Of a stretch of DNA of 64,000 nucleotides, positions 29,490-38,433 are shown piece after piece. The stretch is from Candidatus Poribacteria bacterium (GTDB taxonomy: Bacteria > Poribacteria > WGA-4E > UBA9662): contig JASMLX010000018.1 in NCBI GenBank assembly GCA_030748495.1, positions 1-64,000 of the forward strand. The letters are read 5' to 3'. Under the pieces are notes generated by a model that was not told the origin of the DNA, did not search any database, and saw only the letters and a program-made list of their open reading frames with translations. Position 1 is the first letter of the stretch; each line of letters begins with the position of its first letter. Both the position numbers and the translations under genes were made by a program.

Positions 29490-30458
29490 ATGATCTCAAT
29501 GAGTTCGATTTTATCTTCTCGTTCAGGCTTGATCCTGTTTTTTTTATGTCTTGTCCCATTGGCAACCGCTTATTTAGATCAAGGGGATTATCTCCTGCGG
29601 ATCTGTTCCACCGCCTACCTGTATATGCTACTAGCACTCGGTTTGAACGTAGTAACCGGGTTTACCGGTTTGTTAGATCTAGGATATGTCGGTTTCTATC
29701 TCATTGGTGGCTATACTGCGGGTTTACTGATGGCACGCTTGGGTTGGAGCTATTGGGCGGCTTTGCCGGTTGCTGCCATCCACGGAGGTCTCTGGGGACT
29801 GCTACGAGGAGCCCCAACACTGCGTTTAACAGGTGACTATTTTGCCATAGTAACCTTTGGGTTTTCCGAACTGCTCTTTCGTATTGTTAAAAACGAGGAG
29901 TGGTTGATCGGTGGGCCAAATGGGTTTGTCAACGACATTCCTGCTCCAACGCTGTTTGGGTATGAGCTTTGGCAGTACTGGCAACAGTACTACCATATTT
30001 TAATTCTATTGATTTTGACGCTGCTTGTCGTTTATCGATTGCATAACTCACGGATTGGACGTGCGTGGCAAGCGATTAGCCAAGATGAAGAAGCAGCTCA
30101 AACCATGGGCATCAATCTACATGAATACAAATCGTTGGCCTTCGCTATTAGTGCTGCCATCGGCGCGATAGGTGGTGCATTCTTCGCTCAGTTTCAGGTC
30201 AATATTAGTGCGGGGGTTTTCGAATTCTGGGAGTCAATCTTGATTTTGTGCATGATCGTCCTTGGTGGAATAGGCACTCTCAAAGGAGCATTGATCGGTG
30301 CTGCAATTTTGGGATCTTTGGGCGAGGTGTTGCGAATTTCGCTGTCGTGGATGCGGCTACCAGCAGATTCGCGCTACTTGATCTTTGGAGCGATTTTAGT
30401 GATGATGATGCGGTTTCGTCCAGCTGGCATTCTGCGTTCAACCCAGAAATCCCCTTAA
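29490..30458 (+). CDS. livM: Branched-chain amino acid ABC importer, permease LivM
   Basis: A 322-residue inner-membrane permease. Family features: ALGLNVVTGFTGLLDLGYVGFY near residue 50, the coupling region NSRIGRAWQAISQDEEAAQTMGI, and a Gly-rich close VLGGIGTLKGALIGAA. ATG 29490 is followed five codons later by a second ATG; either could be used. A 76-base gap separates it from livH. Confidence 0.94.
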   Translation: MISMSSILSSRSGLILFFLCLVPLATAYLDQGDYLLRICSTAYLYMLLALGLNVVTGFTGLLDLGYVGFYLIGGYTAGLLMARLGWSYWAALPVAAIHGGLWGLLRGAPTLRLTGDYFAIVTFGFSELLFRIVKNEEWLIGGPNGFVNDIPAPTLFGYELWQYWQQYYHILILLILTLLVVYRLHNSRIGRAWQAISQDEEAAQTMGINLHEYKSLAFAISAAIGAIGGAFFAQFQVNISAGVFEFWESILILCMIVLGGIGTLKGALIGAAILGSLGEVLRISLSWMRLPADSRYLIFGAILVMMMRFRPAGILRSTQKSP

Positions 30459-30502
30459 GGTGGAGATACAAACCCTTAAATAGATCACTGATTTAGCTAG
30501 CA

Positions 30503-31285
30503 ATGGATATAGATCCGCTCTTAGAAATCACCGGCTTGACTAAGAATTTCGGTGGTGTGGTAGCATTAGCTCAGGTGGATCTACGCGTCATGCCCGGCCA
30601 AATTGCCAGCTTAATCGGGCCGAATGGAGCTGGCAAAACAACTCTCTTTAACTGTGTGACAGGCTTAATGGCACCGACGACAGGTAAGATTTCTTTTCAG
30701 CAGCAAGATATTTTTGGCACATCCGCCCACCAAGTGGCAATGAATGGTATTGCTAGAACCTTCCAAAATATCAGGCTTTTTTCAGAAATGACGGTTTTGG
30801 ACAATGTCAGGATCGGTTGTCATACCCAGTCGCGGGGTTATTTATGGGCAGCTATCAGCCGAAATCGTGCTTATCGAGAAGAAGAGCTACAAATTACTAC
30901 CGATGCGCAAGAGCTACTCCAGTTTGTCAACTTAGAGAACTTTGCAACTCAAATTGCTGGCAACCTGTCGTACGGCGATCAACGTCGTCTGGAAATTGCT
31001 AGAGCTTTAGCTACTAACCCTAAATTATTGCTCTTGGATGAACCCGCTGCTGGGATGAATCCGCAGGAAACTAATGATTTGATTGCCTTGATTCGAAGTA
31101 TTAGAGAGAGGAACATCACCGTTTTTTTAATCGAACACGATATGAAACTGGTAATGCGAATTTCAGAGTGGATTACTGTTTTGAACTACGGCCAAAAAAT
31201 CAGTCAAGGACCACCCGAAGTGGTACAATCTGACCCAAGAGTAATTGAGGCTTACCTAGGCCAGTCGGCAGGAAGCAATCACTAG
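30503..31285 (+). CDS. livG: Branched-chain amino acid ABC importer, ATPase LivG
   Basis: A 260-residue ABC ATPase. Walker A is GPNGAGKTTLFN near residue 39, signature LSYGDQRRLEIARAL, Walker B LLLLDEPAAGMNP, and the switch His is in LIEHDMK. The TRNF-type Q-loop reads ARTFQNIRLF, specific to LivG/BraF-type subunits. Confidence 0.96.
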   Translation: MDIDPLLEITGLTKNFGGVVALAQVDLRVMPGQIASLIGPNGAGKTTLFNCVTGLMAPTTGKISFQQQDIFGTSAHQVAMNGIARTFQNIRLFSEMTVLDNVRIGCHTQSRGYLWAAISRNRAYREEELQITTDAQELLQFVNLENFATQIAGNLSYGDQRRLEIARALATNPKLLLLDEPAAGMNPQETNDLIALIRSIRERNITVFLIEHDMKLVMRISEWITVLNYGQKISQGPPEVVQSDPRVIEAYLGQSAGSNH

Positions 31286-31312
31286 CTTGTTAGTAAAGAC
31301 ACCCCACTACTT

Positions 31313-32029
31313 ATGAAAGAACCGGTACTGGTTCTCGACCAGGTTCATGCTAGCTATGGTAATATCAAGGCTGTCAAAGGTATCTCTTTGACGATTAAGT
31401 CGGATGAAATGGCCTGTCTGATTGGTGCCAACGGAGCCGGTAAATCAACTACATTGATGTTGATTTCTGGTATATTAAAGCCACAGCAAGGGACAATCTG
31501 GTTCCAAGGGCAATCCCTAGAGGGAGTCACATCCGAAAAAAGGGTGCAAATGGGAATTTCACAGGTACCGGAAGGTCGGCATATTTTCCCAGAAATGACC
31601 GTCCTTGAGAATTTGGAACTGGGGGCCTACCGGCGCCGAGATAAAATCGAAATCAAGCAAGATCTCGAACAGACGTTTACTCTTTTTCCCCAACTGAAAG
31701 AACGAGGCCAGCAAAGAGGTGGAACCCTCAGCGGAGGGGAACAACAAATGCTAGCTATCGGCAGGGCTATGATGTCTCGCCCCAAACTGTTACTGCTAGA
31801 CGAGCCATCCTTAGGGCTGGCCCCGCTAATCGTGGAGCAGATATTTGAGATTATTCAACAGATCAATCAAGTAGGAACAACCGTCCTATTGGTCGAGCAG
31901 AATGCTCATTTGGCACTGATGGTTACTGATCATGGCTACGTAATGGAAACTGGCAAAATCACGATCGAGGGGGAATCTAAAGAACTAATTGCTGATCAAC
32001 GGATTCGCGAGGCCTACTTGGGTGAGTGA
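31313..32029 (+). CDS. livF: Branched-chain amino acid ABC importer, ATPase LivF
   Basis: A 238-residue ABC ATPase. Walker A is GANGAGKSTTLM, the Q-loop region reads VPEGRHIFPEMTVLENL, which is typical of LivF, signature LSGGEQQMLAIGRAM, Walker B LLLLDEPSLGLAP and switch LVEQNAH. It is the last gene of the importer operon; a hairpin at 32058-32076 follows. Confidence 0.96.
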   Translation: MKEPVLVLDQVHASYGNIKAVKGISLTIKSDEMACLIGANGAGKSTTLMLISGILKPQQGTIWFQGQSLEGVTSEKRVQMGISQVPEGRHIFPEMTVLENLELGAYRRRDKIEIKQDLEQTFTLFPQLKERGQQRGGTLSGGEQQMLAIGRAMMSRPKLLLLDEPSLGLAPLIVEQIFEIIQQINQVGTTVLLVEQNAHLALMVTDHGYVMETGKITIEGESKELIADQRIREAYLGE

Positions 32030-32057
32030 GCCTCAATACAGATGAGTTTCGGCAATA

Positions 32058-32076
32058 ATTACAGGAACCCTGTAAT
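32058..32076 (+). terminator. Perfect hairpin downstream of livF
   Basis: ATTACAGG and CCTGTAAT form an 8-base perfect stem with a 3-base loop, 29 bases after the livF stop. There is no T-run directly after it, so it may protect the mRNA end or act as a weak terminator. A stem of this quality at an operon end is unlikely to be chance. Confidence 0.45.
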
Positions 32077-32392
32077 CGCGGGTATTCTGAAGGATATTCT
32101 GTGGGATCCGGCACCTGACCTATGAGATAGAAGGCTGATATACTGATGGGGCATCCGGTGTAGAATAGGATAAATACGTTGATGTTTTTGGAAGACGATC
32201 CATCCAAAGCCTCTCCAAGCATTAAGCATTCTTAATGCGAAAGCCCTTTTAACCCCGAAGTGCGGCAAATAGTTAAAATTTAAATTGACTAGAGATTCAA
32301 GATGTCAACTCCAAGCCTGAAAGAAAAGAGGCGATTATGCTACACAGGTTTCCAAACAACTTGGGCTTCATAGATCTACAATCTATCGGCAG
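32077..32392. other. Intergenic between liv operon and hsdR remnant
   Basis: No coding frame or RNA gene is recognised. The right side marks the switch from the local base composition to the GC-rich hsdR remnant. Confidence 0.4.
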
Positions 32393-34880
32393 CTAAAAGA
32401 CCTTGAGGAGGTTCGAGAGCAGATCTATCTCGAGTTCAGGTATGTGGTCACCACCAGTGGCTTGCACTGGGGCAACTTCACTGGGAGTGTCCGGTAACAT
32501 GATGTTTTGCATCGACTCTTTCTCCACACGGTAGCTGTCCATATCGATGGAATCGAGGATGTCCTTGGACAGGTCTTCCTTCTGCGGCGCCGGCAGTTTA
32601 GAGATCAGGAAGTTGAGGAAGATCGAACGCTTCTCCCGGCCAGCGTTGGTGTAGGGCAGCACCACCGTGGAGAGGAAGTTGTAGGTGCGCACAAAGGCCT
32701 TGCACTTACCCTTGAGACCGTTACGCAGGTGTCGAGGATCGGGTCGAGGTGGTCACGCTCGGAGTCTCCCAGGTACTACAGTCGCACGAACTCGTCGATC
32801 TGCTCTTCGGAGTACACCTGTGTCCCGTCGAGATCCGCTTGCAGGTCGTGAAGTTTGTTAGGGTCGGTCTCGTCGGCCAGCACTGTTGTCCGGTAGAAAG
32901 GGGCGAAGGTGTTGCGGATGGTGTCGGCGTCGTTCAGGAAATCGAGGACGAAGACGTCGTGCTTCTTCGGGTGCGCTTGGTTGAGCCTTGAGAGGGGCTG
33001 CACCGTCTTATACACGACAGTGTCTTGTCCACGTACACGGTGTGCAAGAGCGGTTCGTCGTAGCCGGTCTGGAACTTATCGGCGCAGATCAGCAGAAAGC
33101 GGTAGGGATCTTTCTGGATCGTCTCCGCAATCTACCCTGATGGGAAGCCGTTGACGCTGGCTTCGGTCATCTTATCGCCACCGAACTCGTGCTCGCCAGA
33201 GAAGGCGACGACCGCCCGGTGCGGGCTCTTACGCTCCTCGAGGTAGTCGCGGATGGTGTGGTAGTACTGCACCGATCGCTCAACGCCGTTGGTGATCACC
33301 ATCGTCCGCGCCTCTCCACCGATCTTGCCCTAGGCCAGCACCTGCTCGTGGAAGTGGCCCACCATGATCTCGGCCTTGAGACGGATAGCGTGCTCGTGCC
33401 CCTCGACGAAGCGCCGCAGCTTCTTCTGTGCCTTGTTGGCGTCGAATTCAGGGTCGTCCTCCACTGTCTTGGCCAGCTTGTAGTAACTCTCTACCGGTGT
33501 GTAGTGGGCCAGTACATCCAGGATAACGCCCTCCTGAATGGCCTGTTTCATCGAATAGGTGTGAGGCGCGGTGCTTGACGCTTCCGTCAGCCTGCGGATT
33601 CGGTACGCCAAAGATCTCCAGCATTTTATTCTTGGGCGTGGCGGTGAAGGCAAAGTAGCTGGCGTTGGGCAGCAGCTTTCGCAACTCCATCAGGCGGTTG
33701 ATCTGGTCCTCGTAGGTCTCTTCTTCGCCCTCTTCACCTGCCTCGTCGATAAGGTAATGGCGAAGTTGCGCCCGCGTTGTTCGTTGCCGATCTCGTCGAG
33801 GATAAAGGGGAACTTCTGCACCGTCGAGATGATGATCTTCTTGCCGTCCTCGATGAACTTACGCAGGTCGCCCGAGCGTTCGGCGTACTCCACCGTCGCC
33901 CCCAACTGGGCGTACTGTTTGATGGTATCGTGGATCTGTCGATCGAGAAGAATCCGGTCGGTGACCACGATGATCGAGCCGAAGATGCTCTTGCCAACCT
34001 TCTGTAACCCGATCAGTTGGTGAGCCCGCCAGGCGATGGAGTTCGATTTGCCGCTGCCGGCCGAGTGCTGAATCAGGTAGCGTTGACCCGCGCCGTGGGA
34101 ACCGGCGTCTGCCAGCACGCCCCACGTCGAGCGGGTGGTAGCGGGGCCAGATCTGGGTCTTCTTCTTCCGCCTCGCCTTCTCGTTCTTCGTCTTCACCAC
34201 CTGAGCATAGTTCTCGAGGAGGTTAGTCAGGCTCTGGCGGGTCAGCATCTCGCGCCATAGGTAGTCAGTCTTGAGGCCACCCTCATTTTGAATTCGTGTT
34301 GGGCGGGTTTCCTACGCCGTCGTCCCAGCCCTAGCCCTAGTTAAAGGGCAGAAACCGGGAGGCCTTCCCTTTGAGGTGGGGGCAGAAGCGCACCCCGCTC
34401 TCGTCCACGGTGAAGTGGGCCACGCAGCGGCCGAACCCGAACAGCCTCTCACGTGGGTTGCGGTCCCTCTTGTGCTACCAGACCGCGTCACTTACCGTCT
34501 GCTTGGTTAGGCTATTCTTCAACTCGAAGGTGACGACCAGTAACCCGTTGATGAAGAGTCCCATGTCCAATGCCAACTACACCTCATCACGGCTGTAACG
34601 CAGCTGCCGGGTGACAGTGAAGCGATTTTGCTCGAAAAGCGCTTTGGCCTTCTCGTTCTCGGTCGAGGGCGTGCCGTAGAAGAGGTCGAGGTCAACCACA
34701 CCGTGCTTGATTCCGTGGCGAAGCATGTCGATGATGCCGCGCTTACTGATTTCGCCCTGCAGGCGGGCCAGGAACTTGCACCGCGTCGGGCCGTCCTCGG
34801 AAAGCGTGGCGCGCAGGAAGGCTGGCCTGCGCCGTGCAGATTAGCCGTTCGAGGCCGCGTTCGGTGGTGTTGGTGCTCAT
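32393..34880 (-). pseudogene. hsdR: Type I restriction enzyme, motor/nuclease subunit HsdR, inactivated
   Basis: On the minus strand from ATG 34880 the sequence reads as HsdR split into several frames. The N-terminal nuclease domain has a Glu-x-Lys motif in VVTFELKNSL. Walker A follows as SAGSGKSNSIAW, then VVTDRILLDRQI, a helicase motif LIDEAGEEGEEE (about 33740), FAFTATPKNKMLEIFG, then helicase parts SVQYYHTIRDYLEER and CADKFQTGYDEPLLHTVYVDK, and a C-terminal tail ending DLLSNLLKVF at a stop at 32393. Multiple stops and shifts (for example near 34600, 34270, 33600, 33330, 33130) destroy it, and the end is truncated compared with full HsdR. Base composition is visibly richer in GC than both sides, pointing to transfer. 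Its ATG overlaps the hsdS stop as ATGA. Confidence 0.85.
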
Positions 34881-35258
34881 GCCTCGGCCTCTTCGGGAAT
34901 GGCGTCAAACTCGTCGAAGTCATCTTCGCTGTCTCTAGCAGCCTCGCTCAGGTGCTTGACGATCTCTCTTTGTTCGGACAGCGGCGGTTTGTAGCCCCGC
35001 ATCCATCCGATGTCGCCCATGTTGAAGTACCCGACCGTCGAGCCCTGGGAAGCCGACTGAATGCGGGGGCGAGGCGGTCCTCGATAGATCATGTGGACCA
35101 GAAACTCTGTTGAGTCCTCTTCTCTTCTAAGCTTCATGAAGACTATGCGCTGGCCGAGACACACCGGCCCATCTGCTGGAACGAGGCAACAATCCTCACC
35201 CACAGGCGCTTCGCGGGTAAAGATCACGTCACCTGGTTCCGGAACGCCACGCCGAGCC
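34877..35258 (-). pseudogene. hsdS: Type I restriction enzyme specificity subunit HsdS, C-terminal fragment
   Basis: The minus strand gives GDVIFTREAPVGE, LGQRIVFMKLRR, a target-recognition-type segment ending QSASQGSTVGYFNMGDIG, then PPLSEQREIVKHL, the closing motif of HsdS repeat 2. The N-terminal recognition domain is missing; instead the frame runs into a sulfatase fragment at about 35258. The stop codon overlaps the hsdR start (ATGA), so the ancestral S-R order is preserved. HsdM is not present. Confidence 0.8.
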
Positions 35259-35445
35259 CACTCATCAAGCTGGCCCGTGCAGGCGAGCATTGAGGATAGG
35301 GACAATAGGCTTCGTGAACGTCGTCCCACCAGCCGCGAGACGGTCGAAGTTCGGCGTCGCGGCCGACCGGCCCCCATAGCACCCACAGACGCTGCTCGAA
35401 GCTGATCGACAAAGATGATCAAGATGTTGGATCGTTGGAACACAG
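35258..35445 (-). pseudogene. Sulfatase N-terminal fragment fused to hsdS remnant
   Basis: The minus strand reads SNILIIFVDQLR, the beginning of alkaline-phosphatase-superfamily sulfatases (metal-binding Asp). After a shift it continues TPNFDRLAAGGTTFTKP, and after another shift PYPQCSPARASLMSG, which is the sulfatase signature with the Cys that becomes formylglycine. Then it switches at about 35258 to hsdS sequence. The frame is thus broken at least twice and truncated. Confidence 0.75.
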
Positions 35446-35569
35446 GTGGTCTCCTATTGCATTGGCTGGTTTCGGATGAATGACTCCCCTTGTTGTCTCC
35501 GTATGGCAAACGTCAAAGGCCACCGGCGGCCGTAAGGGAGTCCGGTGTACCACTTTGTTGGCCGATTTG

Positions 35570-35885
35570 TTTGACCATGGGAACAATATATATCATGTAT
35601 CTTACCATCTCGCCTCACTGCCCTTTCGCATACCCCTTCCTTGCTGAATCCCGCTTCAGTGTACAGCGCAATCCCCGTGGTGTTATTGGACTACACTTGG
35701 AGGTCGAGCTTATCAATGCCGTGATTTCCGGACCAATCTTCTATAGTCTGTAGTAGATTAATTCTGATTCCCTGTTTGCGCATACTCGGGGACATAGATA
35801 TCCCAAACTCACCAGCGTGAGCCCGCTCTGCTTTAGATCTGGGTTTGTATTCTCCGTTTGTTACCTGGTTTCCCCGCCGTGCCAC
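35570..35885 (-). pseudogene. GNAT-family N-acetyltransferase remnant
   Basis: On the minus strand HAGEFGISMSPSMRKQGI corresponds to the acetyl-CoA-binding R/Q-x-x-G-x region, followed by GIDKLDLQV, an in-frame TAG, then SNNTTGIALYTEAGFSKEG and ERAVRRDGKIHDIY. This order is typical of the last two thirds of a GNAT protein. The TAG and the lack of an N-terminal domain make it a dead fragment. It abuts the group II intron remnant. Confidence 0.7.
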
Positions 35886-35914
35886 CAGATTCTGATCATA
35901 CCTTTGCTTCTTTT

Positions 35915-36296
35915 ATGCCCTACTATGCCTTCGGCTGACTTTTTTCGAGTGGTCAAAGACGCTTGCTCATCTTTCAGTGGCGGGTAGATAAATCTCTACC
36001 CACTACATCCTCGAAAGATCTCCCTGGATAAAATACATAACCTTCCATGCGTAAACACCGGATTTATAGAGTACAGCCAAATCAGTGGATGGAGGACTTA
36101 GCAGCCACGTACACACTGGTTCCGGGTATACCACACCTCAGATCCAGTTACTGCTCGCCGCTCTGCATTTTCGGATTGAGCTTCCTTCAGATCCCGCTTC
36201 ACGGTGACACTCTTGCCTTTTCCTTTCCTTCGGCTTCGTTAATACTTGGAATAGGGACTTGCCCCCTGCGAGCTATGTATCATGCCCGGCCCACAC
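35915..36296 (-). mobile_element. Group II intron, 5' remnant
   Basis: Reading the minus strand from 36296, the sequence starts GTGTGG and contains GGCATG near the start, then GTGAAGCGGGATCTGAAGG, a well-known group II intron domain I segment. Further on are a GGGTAGA...TCTACCC stem and AGTCAGCCGAAGGCATAGTAGG, the sequence commonly seen just before or at the start of the intron-encoded reverse transcriptase. The reverse transcriptase itself, domain V and the 3' end are missing. This is a truncated, inactive element; a full intron would be over 2 kb. Confidence 0.6.
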
Positions 36297-36510
36297 GTTG
36301 GGCGCTTGGTTGGGCCTTTTCATTTGCCTGCCACCAGAGCCGCAAAGTCCTTCTGGTCATTTTCCTATAATCACGGCTAGCGACGGATAGTTCGTAACGC
36401 TCTTGAAACCAGAGCCAACTAGTATTTATCAACCGCTCCGGTTATAAATTTTACCCCGTTGGCTGGATCCGGGCAGAATAGAGCAATGGTTGAATTCCTA
36501 CTTGGGGTGA

Positions 36511-37533
36511 TCACTTAGCTCGAGTCGATCGGTAATCCAGCAAAGCCTTTAAAAACGACCGAACGCTATCAAAACGATCAACGGGTTCTTTCTGTAGGGC
36601 TTGGCAACAGATATCCTCCAACTGAGTTGGGATGTCCCGTTCTGGTGCAACCTGGCGAGGTGTTGATAACTGCTGATTCAGGAGAACTTCTCGGATTTGG
36701 CTCACCGTTTTGCCTTTCAGCAATTGTTGGTAGGTCAAAATTTCAAACAACACATTGCCTAAACAAAATACATCTACTCGACCGTCCATGAAACTATCCC
36801 CTCGTATTAGTTCAGGAGCAGTGTAAAGAGGGGTCCCATAGCGCCGACCAACTGGGGTTAGAGAATAATCTTCCTGATAATCAAAGGTGGAGAAGGTCGC
36901 TAATTCAGGTTCTCCCCAGACCTTAGCTAATCCCCAATCGATGACGTAGGTTTCGCCAAATTCACCCGTTAGAATATTGGCCGGTTTCAGATCACGATGA
37001 ATGACTCCTCGTTGGTGAGCGTGAGCAACCGTCTGGCAGACCTGAATTAGAATATCGATTAACACTGGCAACGGGAAGATTTGGGTTGTCCGTTCATCAC
37101 CATCGTTGAGCGCTAGAATAATATTCCGCAGATCTTGTCCATTGATGTGCTTCATGGTGAAAAATAGCGAGCCACCTCGGTCGCGGCCTAATTCGTAAAC
37201 TGGTACAGTACCAGGGTGGGCGATGTTAGCGGTTACTCGGGCTTCCCGCAGAAACCGGTGCGTCTCAATTTCGCTATTTTTCAAGTGGTCGTGTAGGGTC
37301 TTGTAGACAACTCTGCGTCGTAAATTTTCATCGAAGCAGGTATAGAGTTTAGCGATGCCACCTTCAGTCATCAACTTGAAGTCACTGTACTTTAGCGAAC
37401 CGCTCTTCCAATGCAAGTCTAATATGCGATCAGTTTCTGAAAGGCGAAAATATCCCCCCTCCAATTCGGCGGATGTTGTACGATCTTTTTCTGAGTGATT
37501 ATCCATGGTTCGTTGAATGTGTGCTTCTTCCAC
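36511..37533 (-). CDS. Hanks-type Ser/Thr protein kinase
   Basis: A 340-residue soluble kinase. Visible motifs: an N-lobe with MTEGGIAKLY in place of the Gly-rich loop, VVYKTL with the catalytic Lys, the acidic residue in FLREAR, then HRDLKPANIL (catalytic loop), DWGLAKVWG in place of DFG, and APELIRGD. The protein has no membrane segment or sensor domain, unlike most bacterial PASTA-type kinases. DWG and an altered P-loop recur in bacterial kinase families, so activity is plausible. It is an intact gene inside a region of decayed ones. It has a 38-residue Glu/Asp/Ser-rich N-terminal extension. Confidence 0.92.
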   Translation of the reverse strand: MEEAHIQRTMDNHSEKDRTTSAELEGGYFRLSETDRILDLHWKSGSLKYSDFKLMTEGGIAKLYTCFDENLRRRVVYKTLHDHLKNSEIETHRFLREARVTANIAHPGTVPVYELGRDRGGSLFFTMKHINGQDLRNIILALNDGDERTTQIFPLPVLIDILIQVCQTVAHAHQRGVIHRDLKPANILTGEFGETYVIDWGLAKVWGEPELATFSTFDYQEDYSLTPVGRRYGTPLYTAPELIRGDSFMDGRVDVFCLGNVLFEILTYQQLLKGKTVSQIREVLLNQQLSTPRQVAPERDIPTQLEDICCQALQKEPVDRFDSVRSFLKALLDYRSTRAK

Positions 37534-37559
37534 AGAGAGTTTTTCTGGTTAGATCATCA

Positions 37560-37587
37560 GTGAAGTAGCACATTTATCGTACTTCAC
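37560..37587. promoter_or_regulatory. Hairpin upstream of the kinase gene
   Basis: GTGAAGTA (37560-37567) and TACTTCAC (37580-37587) form an 8-base perfect stem with a 12-base loop, 27 bases upstream of the kinase start. Possible operator or leader structure. Confidence 0.4.
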
Positions 37588-37712
37588 GGATGCCCAGTAA
37601 AAGATAACTCGTGTACCCGGTCTTGCCATGAGTAAATGATACCATTACCTACTTCACATTTGGTATTACAAGCCTCCGCGATCTTAGTTAACCTCAGTTC
37701 GGCCTTTTTGAC

Positions 37713-37732
37713 CTCTCACCAAGCAGTGAGAG
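37713..37732. other. Hairpin next to IS982 remnant
   Basis: CTCTCAC and GTGAGAG form a 7-base perfect stem with a 6-base loop just outside the end of the decayed IS982 transposase. It could belong to the element or to the kinase leader; no T-run. Confidence 0.35.
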
Positions 37733-37739
37733 CATTATG

Positions 37740-38285
37740 AGGCATTCTAATGCAAGGTTTCTTCTCCTTCCAAGTGTCAGAAATCAGTCCCGCTATTCAG
37801 TCGCCCCTAAAATTGACTGGCCTCCACTGTCTGGAGTGTTCAAGATGGCAGATCTTTTTCCGCTGATCATTTATGGTTTCAATGATCAATCTCTTACCTA
37901 GAAGAAGTTTATCTTCAACTGGAATCAACCTGTTTTCCATGTTTGATCTGAGGTTAGTTATCCGTTCTAATCCATCATTCAAATAGCTGTTCCAAAAGTT
38001 GTTTGCCTAGAGATCCCTTCTCGGCCAACAGTGGGATCAAGCCAGATGGCATCCACTCAATAAAACGATGGGATCAGATTAACTTTGGAAACGGCTGGAA
38101 GTGATAGTTTTGGATCTAATAGTAGTATGAGTTGAAGTTTTTATCAGCCGAATGATGAGATGCAATAATAGTTATTAGCTCTGAGAGGGATATTTGCGCT
38201 GAAACGCCTTCAGGTGGCTTAGATTGTTCCAACTGGATACTTTGGTTATTATGGGCCTGGACCAAATCATCAATGTGGCAGAATG
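37740..38285 (-). pseudogene. IS982-family transposase remnant, internally deleted
   Basis: The minus strand opens CHIDDLVQAHNNQSIQ and LSELITIIASHHSAD, matching the N terminus of IS982 transposases, then an in-frame TAG, FPKLI, another stop and HRFIEWMPSGLIPLL. The sequence then jumps to GSLGKQLLEQLFE, shifts, and ends NRLIPVEDKLLLGKRLIIETINDQRKKI with CHLEHSRQ, the typical C-terminal pattern. The middle third with DDE residues is missing, so about 545 bases remain of a usual 900-odd. Several stops and shifts: dead. Confidence 0.75.
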
Positions 38286-38306
38286 GTGTGGTTAGATCGA
38301 TCTCGG

Positions 38307-38418
38307 ATCTCCATTTTTAAGTTTATGAGCCACAATTTATGAAGGAAAAGAGTGGGCTTTGTACAAGCCCTAGGATCTTTTTTTAATTTCTTACATTTAA
38401 TCCCGAATTCAGGTTAGT
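38307..38418. repeat. Dispersed repeat, copy B
   Basis: This is the second copy of the repeat at 1-112. In this copy the inner palindrome is complete (GGGCTT...AAGCCC) and followed by TAGGATC and a T-run, resembling an intrinsic terminator. The copy ends at TTCAGGTTA, 15 bases before the left end of the IS1595-type remnant. Confidence 0.75.
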
Positions 38419-38433
38419 TACGAATGGGACCCT

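Noticed and set aside
32507..34598. Many long plus-strand open frames across the hsdR region
   Set aside because: They are the GC-rich antisense of HsdR motifs on the minus strand, with no family match and no ribosome-binding sites.
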